DNA from: an uncultured Lentisphaerota bacterium
Lineage (GTDB): Bacteria > Verrucomicrobiota > Kiritimatiellia > CAIQIC01
Direction of reading: 5' to 3'
Length of the DNA: 64,000 nt
Assembly: GCA_903889245.1 (NCBI GenBank)
Contig: CAISWQ010000067.1
Coordinates: 40,157-104,156 of the forward strand
The position numbers were made by a program, and so were the translations under genes. Of the stretch, positions 62,940 to 64,000 are shown piece after piece (the stretch's first letter is position 1; each line of letters starts with the position of its first letter). A model generated the notes under the pieces. The model saw only the letters and a list, made by a program, of their open reading frames with translations. It was not told the DNA's origin and did no database searches.

Positions 62940-63594
62940 CGTAGTAGAGCAGCGTCAGCAACGCCGTCACCGCGCCCGCCACGTAGGTCATGAAGGCCGC
63001 GTTGAGCACCCGGGCCGCGCCCGCCGACTCCAGCGGCGAGACGATGCCGGCGCTGACCATCAACTGCTTCGCCCGCCGGCTCGCGTCCCACTCCACCGGC
63101 AGCGTGACGAACGCGAAGACCACGGTCAGCAGGAACAGCACGACGCCGATTTTGAGCACCAGCGGCGAGTGCATGATCATGCCGGCGAAGAACAGGATGT
63201 AGGCAAACTGGCTGCCGAAGTTCGTCACCGGCACCAGTTGCGTGCGCAGCTTGAGCGGGCCGTAGAGCTTCGCGTGCTGGATCGCGTGGCCGGCCTCGTG
63301 GCACGCCACGCCGATCGCGGAGAGCGAGGGCGAGCGATAGACGTCCGGCGAGAGATTCAGCGTCAGGTTGCGCGGGTCATAGTGGTCGCTCAAGAAACCC
63401 TGGTGCTCCCGGACGGTGACGCCGGTGATGCCCTGCGACGCGAGCAGGCGCTCCGCCGCCTCGGCGCCGGTCAGGCCGGAGGCCGCGCTGTAGCGCGCGT
63501 ACTTGGCAAAGGTGCTGCGGGTCAGCCACGTCGCCAGCAGGGCCAGCAGAAGCCCCGGCAGTGCCAGATAGAAATACAAGGGGTCGAAAAACAT
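62902..63594 (-). CDS. Membrane zinc metallopeptidase, YugP-like (Zn_peptidase_2)
   Basis: 230 residues. TM1 (about 6-24), a cytoplasmic or extracellular domain with DHYDPRNLTLNLSPDVYRSPS and the zinc motif HEAGH (99-103), then TM segments near 125-165 and 195-220 match the neutral zinc metallopeptidase family PF04298. It likely cleaves membrane proteins in quality control. ATG 63594 is used; the open frame upstream (to 63909) runs through the tRNA gene and palindromes and is not coding. Confidence 0.9.
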   Translation of the reverse strand: MFFDPLYFYLALPGLLLALLATWLTRSTFAKYARYSAASGLTGAEAAERLLASQGITGVTVREHQGFLSDHYDPRNLTLNLSPDVYRSPSLSAIGVACHEAGHAIQHAKLYGPLKLRTQLVPVTNFGSQFAYILFFAGMIMHSPLVLKIGVVLFLLTVVFAFVTLPVEWDASRRAKQLMVSAGIVSPLESAGAARVLNAAFMTYVAGAVTALLTLLYYVIRSGLLGGRRD

Positions 63595-63674
63595 GGTTTT
63601 ATCCTCTGCGCCCGGGCGCAATTTTTTTGAGATTAGATGCCCGGACCGGCCAAAACGTTCAGTGCTTTCGGAGT

Positions 63675-63750
63675 TGGTGGAGGGTAGGAGAGTTGAACTC
63701 CCGACCTCCTGAATGCCATTCAGGCGCTCTCCCAGCTGAGCTAACCCCCC
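63675..63750 (-). tRNA. tRNA-Ala (anticodon GGC)
   Basis: On the - strand the cloverleaf begins GGGGGGTTAGCTCAGCTGGG and folds fully: acceptor GGGGGGT/ACCCTCC (one G-U), D-stem, anticodon stem CCTGA/TCAGG with loop ATGGCAT (anticodon GGC), and T-arm CGGGAGTTCAACTCTCC. Discriminator A and CCA are encoded (63675-63677 are CCA on this strand). Confidence 0.95.
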
Positions 63751-63766
63751 AGCCGAAAGCGCGGCG

Positions 63767-63794
63767 ACTATAGGCGAATTCTTCGGGTTGTCAA
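63767..63794 (-). promoter_or_regulatory. Promoter TTGACA-N16-TATAGT of tRNA-Ala
   Basis: On the - strand TTGACA (63794-63789) and TATAGT (63772-63767) are 16 bp apart, about 16 bp before the tRNA 5' end. This is the best sigma-70-like promoter in the window. Confidence 0.85.
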
Positions 63795-63806
63795 CGGCCA
63801 ATCCGA

Positions 63807-63882
63807 TTTTTTCCAAGCCTTGGAAAAAACCGCCGGAAAAATTCCAAGCCTTGGAAAACCTGGCCGCAGAAAGTTCCAAGCC
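63807..63882. repeat. TTCCAANNNTTGGAA palindrome array (2 perfect copies, 1 half copy)
   Basis: TTCCAAGCCTTGGAA at 63811-63825 and 63842-63856, plus a half-site TTCCAAGC at 63874; centre spacing 31 and about 32 bp. It lies upstream of the tRNA promoter. Confidence 0.9.
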
Positions 63883-64000
63883 CGCGGGCGCAAGGACCCA
63901 GTGCACCACTTGGGGGGTCGGGTGGATGGTTGGACGAGGGTGGGCATGTCACAGGGTGGGTGTGGTGGGATTGGTGGCGGGACCGGAACCTTCCCGCCCC
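63883..64000. other. Window-end sequence without a called gene
   Basis: This G/T-rich stretch (GGGTGGGTGTGG-type runs) has no supported gene and may belong to a gene or repeat cut by the window edge. Confidence 0.4.

Noticed and set aside
63595..63909. N-terminal extension of the zinc peptidase
   Set aside because: It would translate the tRNA-Ala gene and two palindromes; the ATG at 63594 starts directly before TM1.

Overview
The window is a GC-rich, gene-dense bacterial chromosome segment (about 50 protein genes, one tRNA, one probable small RNA, one complete insertion sequence). Gene content points to an anaerobic or facultatively anaerobic polysaccharide degrader of the PVC superphylum (Verrucomicrobiota / Kiritimatiellota / Lentisphaerota type): [FeFe]-hydrogenase maturation genes, type III glutamine synthetase, LptG (an outer membrane), PEP-CTERM sorted proteins, a GH50-like glycosidase, very large secreted repeat proteins and a propeller-type histidine kinase. 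This placement is an inference from gene content; no rRNA is present. The readable promoters resemble TTGACA-N16/17-TATAGT, and several lead directly into the ATG (leaderless).

Layout: 0-6 kb, a + strand sugar cluster (MFS transporter, NagB-like isomerase, PIG-L deacetylase, KduI/IolB-like cupin, Tat-exported Gfo/Idh oxidoreductase) followed by a secreted SGNH acetylesterase. 6-10 kb (-), envelope genes: a secreted protein, lptG, archease and a MacB/FtsX-type permease. 10.4-14.1 kb (-), trpS-scpA-scpB-pheA. 14.4-17.7 kb (-), a coupled sensor kinase and response regulator. 17.8-22.1 kb, a retropepsin-like protein, a GH50-like glycosidase and a class I amidotransferase. 22.2-24.4 kb (-), a lower-GC two-gene module pairing an EcoRI-type adenine methylase with a DUF262-HNH nuclease, a likely restriction or defence island. 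25-31 kb, a secreted TIM-barrel protein, a structured RNA (possible SRP RNA), then TM1266-like regulator, aspartase, hydF and hydG. 31-34.8 kb, three PEP-CTERM proteins, two of them tandem metallophosphoesterase duplicates. 34.9-42.9 kb, oligopeptide-type ABC permeases and binding protein, Rieske protein, aldo/keto reductase, secG and tpiA. 43.4-47.1 kb, glnN and rpmE-prfA. 47.7-59.8 kb, a 1753-residue mosaic secreted protein, a LamG protein, an IS4 element with a target duplication, a methyltransferase and a secreted cyclophilin that shares a C-terminal module of about 360 residues with the giant protein. 59.9-63.8 kb, NCS2 purine permease, paired lipoproteins, CutA, a membrane zinc peptidase and tRNA-Ala(GGC).

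The most striking non-gene signal is a dispersed perfect or near-perfect palindrome, TTCCAANNNTTGGAA, in at least 13 places. It usually forms short arrays of two to four copies with centres 31-33 bp apart (about three helical turns), and it also lies in frame inside aspA, hydF and the oppB-like permease. The hydF copy carries a further nested 36-bp in-frame insertion that is itself a hairpin. Intergenic DNA also holds several other repeat families, in which short degenerate words face their own reverse complement. I do not recognise these as named elements.
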